From: Chloroflexota bacterium
Lineage (GTDB): Archaea > Iainarchaeota > Iainarchaeia > Iainarchaeales > GCA-2688035
Assembly: GCA_030634785.1 (NCBI GenBank)
Contig: DAOWAC010000055.1
Coordinates: 1-6,991, forward strand
Length of the DNA stretch: 6,991 nucleotides
Reading direction: 5' to 3'
The position numbers and the translations under genes were made by a program. The notes beneath the pieces are model-generated. The model saw only the letters and a program-made list of their open reading frames with translations. It was not told the DNA's origin and ran no database searches. Positions 6,193 through 6,991 of the stretch are shown piece by piece (positions within the stretch are counted from its first letter, which is position 1; the number at the start of each line of letters is the position of its first letter).

Positions 6193-6991
6193 TAAGCCTT
6201 TTTTCAACCCCAAGCCTTGCAATGCAAATTACTGTCATTAGGGTTAGTATAAAGAGCAGCATTTCAAGTGGTGTAGAAGGAACGCTTGGCAAATTGAAAG
6301 GGGTTTCAGCAGAACCTCCGAGATCTACATTCATTACATTTCCACCAGGTTGTCCGCTTACACTTCCATCTTCCCTTGCACTTACACCCATTCCGCTTTT
6401 AAATGACTCAAGCAATGGCAAAAGCTGTGCATTGTAAGGTCTCCAAAGCTCTGTTTCAGGATCATACCAAAAGGAACCGTTTGGTCCTCTTGCCATTGTA
6501 AGTGTTTCAGGTGCCAGGTCATTGTAGGATAATTTTGGAACTCCGTTGTCTGCAGAAAAGTCAAGTGTGTGATTCTTTCCGTCTTCTGTTGTAAATTCTA
6601 CACCTGTAGGGGTTTGTTTTACATCCCCAACAATTGCCTGGTCATAAACTTCGCCTGTTTCCTTGTTAATTATTGAAACACGATCCTGACAACATCCTTC
6701 ATCAGCAACATTACAGCTGTCACTTGTTTTTTCACTGTAAAAAACAAACCTGTGTTTGGCTGTGTCAAATATCTGGAAAGGACCCATTTTTTGTATTGAC
6801 TGATTGAAATTTGCAACCCTTTCAGTTATCTGGCTTCTGTCTCCTGCATCAAGGTTTGGAATTGCTTCAAGATTTATTGCAGGTTCAGGACAATCTGTTT
6901 CTCCATTTGTTACAGAGTCAAGTGTTGCCCTTAGTCCTTTTACCTGACTTGGTCTCAAAATACTGCTTTCGTGATATCTTAACCATATTAT
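6185..6991 (-). CDS. Probable surface protein with C-terminal membrane anchor, 5'-partial
   Basis: Not a family I recognise. The frame is open to the right edge (WLRYHESSILRPSQVKG is read across it), so the TTG at 6958 is not a convincing start and the true N terminus is missing. 268 residues are visible. The body is hydrophilic and domain-like. It has four cysteines outside the membrane (one in ETDCPEP, three in SCNVADEGCCQD, about 6670-6717) that could form disulfides, three N-glycosylation sequons (NQS, NHT, NGS) and beta-rich text such as TGEVYDQAIVGD and GSFWYDPETELWRPY. A Ser/Gly/Pro linker (DGSVSGQPGG to LPSVPSTP) leads to one membrane helix, LEMLLFILTLMTVICIA, and a basic tail RLGVEKRLKR. 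This fits an outward-facing domain with a cytoplasmic C terminus. Function is unknown. It is the first visible gene of a two-gene unit with rbkR. Confidence 0.78.
   Translation of the reverse strand: MIWLRYHESSILRPSQVKGLRATLDSVTNGETDCPEPAINLEAIPNLDAGDRSQITERVANFNQSIQKMGPFQIFDTAKHRFVFYSEKTSDSCNVADEGCCQDRVSIINKETGEVYDQAIVGDVKQTPTGVEFTTEDGKNHTLDFSADNGVPKLSYNDLAPETLTMARGPNGSFWYDPETELWRPYNAQLLPLLESFKSGMGVSAREDGSVSGQPGGNVMNVDLGGSAETPFNLPSVPSTPLEMLLFILTLMTVICIARLGVEKRLKR

Noticed and set aside
6066..6437. Plus-strand 123-codon frame across the rbkR and surface-protein junction
   Set aside because: It is antisense to both genes, including the HTH of rbkR and the membrane anchor, with no recognisable domain or SD.

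Overview
The window is A+T-rich (roughly two thirds A+T by eye) and archaeal. The archaeal indicators are a CTP-type riboflavin kinase fused to a helix-turn-helix domain, a PAC2-family (COG2047) proteasome-chaperone-like protein, a type IV pilus-like ATPase of the archaeal sort, archaeal Shine-Dalgarno sequences (AGGTGA, complementary to the 16S 3' end) and BRE/TATA-like elements instead of bacterial -35/-10 boxes. Small genes, tight packing and low G+C would fit a DPANN-type or small-genome euryarchaeal lineage. That placement is an inference; nothing here fixes the phylum.

Layout. (1) Positions 3-3056, plus strand: a type IV filament/secretion machine operon. It holds a GspE/TadA/ArlI-family ATPase that enters from beyond the left edge, followed by two separate single-domain T2SSF (TadB/TadC-like) membrane proteins. 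The first T2SSF gene starts at a TTG overlapping the ATPase stop by 4 bases; the second follows after 28 bases. No pilin or prepilin peptidase gene lies in the window. (2) Positions 3176-3967, minus strand: a DUF1624/HGSNAT-like multi-pass membrane protein (probable acyltransferase family), convergent with the pilus operon. (3) Positions 4053-4808, plus strand: a PAC2-family protein ending in Met-Tyr-Thr, which fits the HbYX proteasome-docking pattern. It is divergent from the DUF1624 gene, and one near-symmetric TATA-like element between them could serve both. (4) Positions 4903-5490, plus strand: an unrecognised, strongly basic, cysteine-free 195-residue protein with its own TATA-like element and SD. 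(5) Positions 5523-6991, minus strand: a two-gene unit, read right to left, of a C-terminally membrane-anchored probable surface protein (start off the right edge) and an RbkR-type regulator/riboflavin kinase, translationally coupled.

How they work together. The first three genes form one machine: the ATPase powers assembly through the two platform subunits. The remaining genes look like unrelated housekeeping or envelope functions placed side by side. I see no CRISPR array, tRNA, rRNA, insertion sequence or phage gene. I do not see a clearly new multi-gene system; the points most worth checking are the split platform protein, the HbYX tail, the unknown basic protein and the odd pairing of a surface protein with the riboflavin regulator/kinase.
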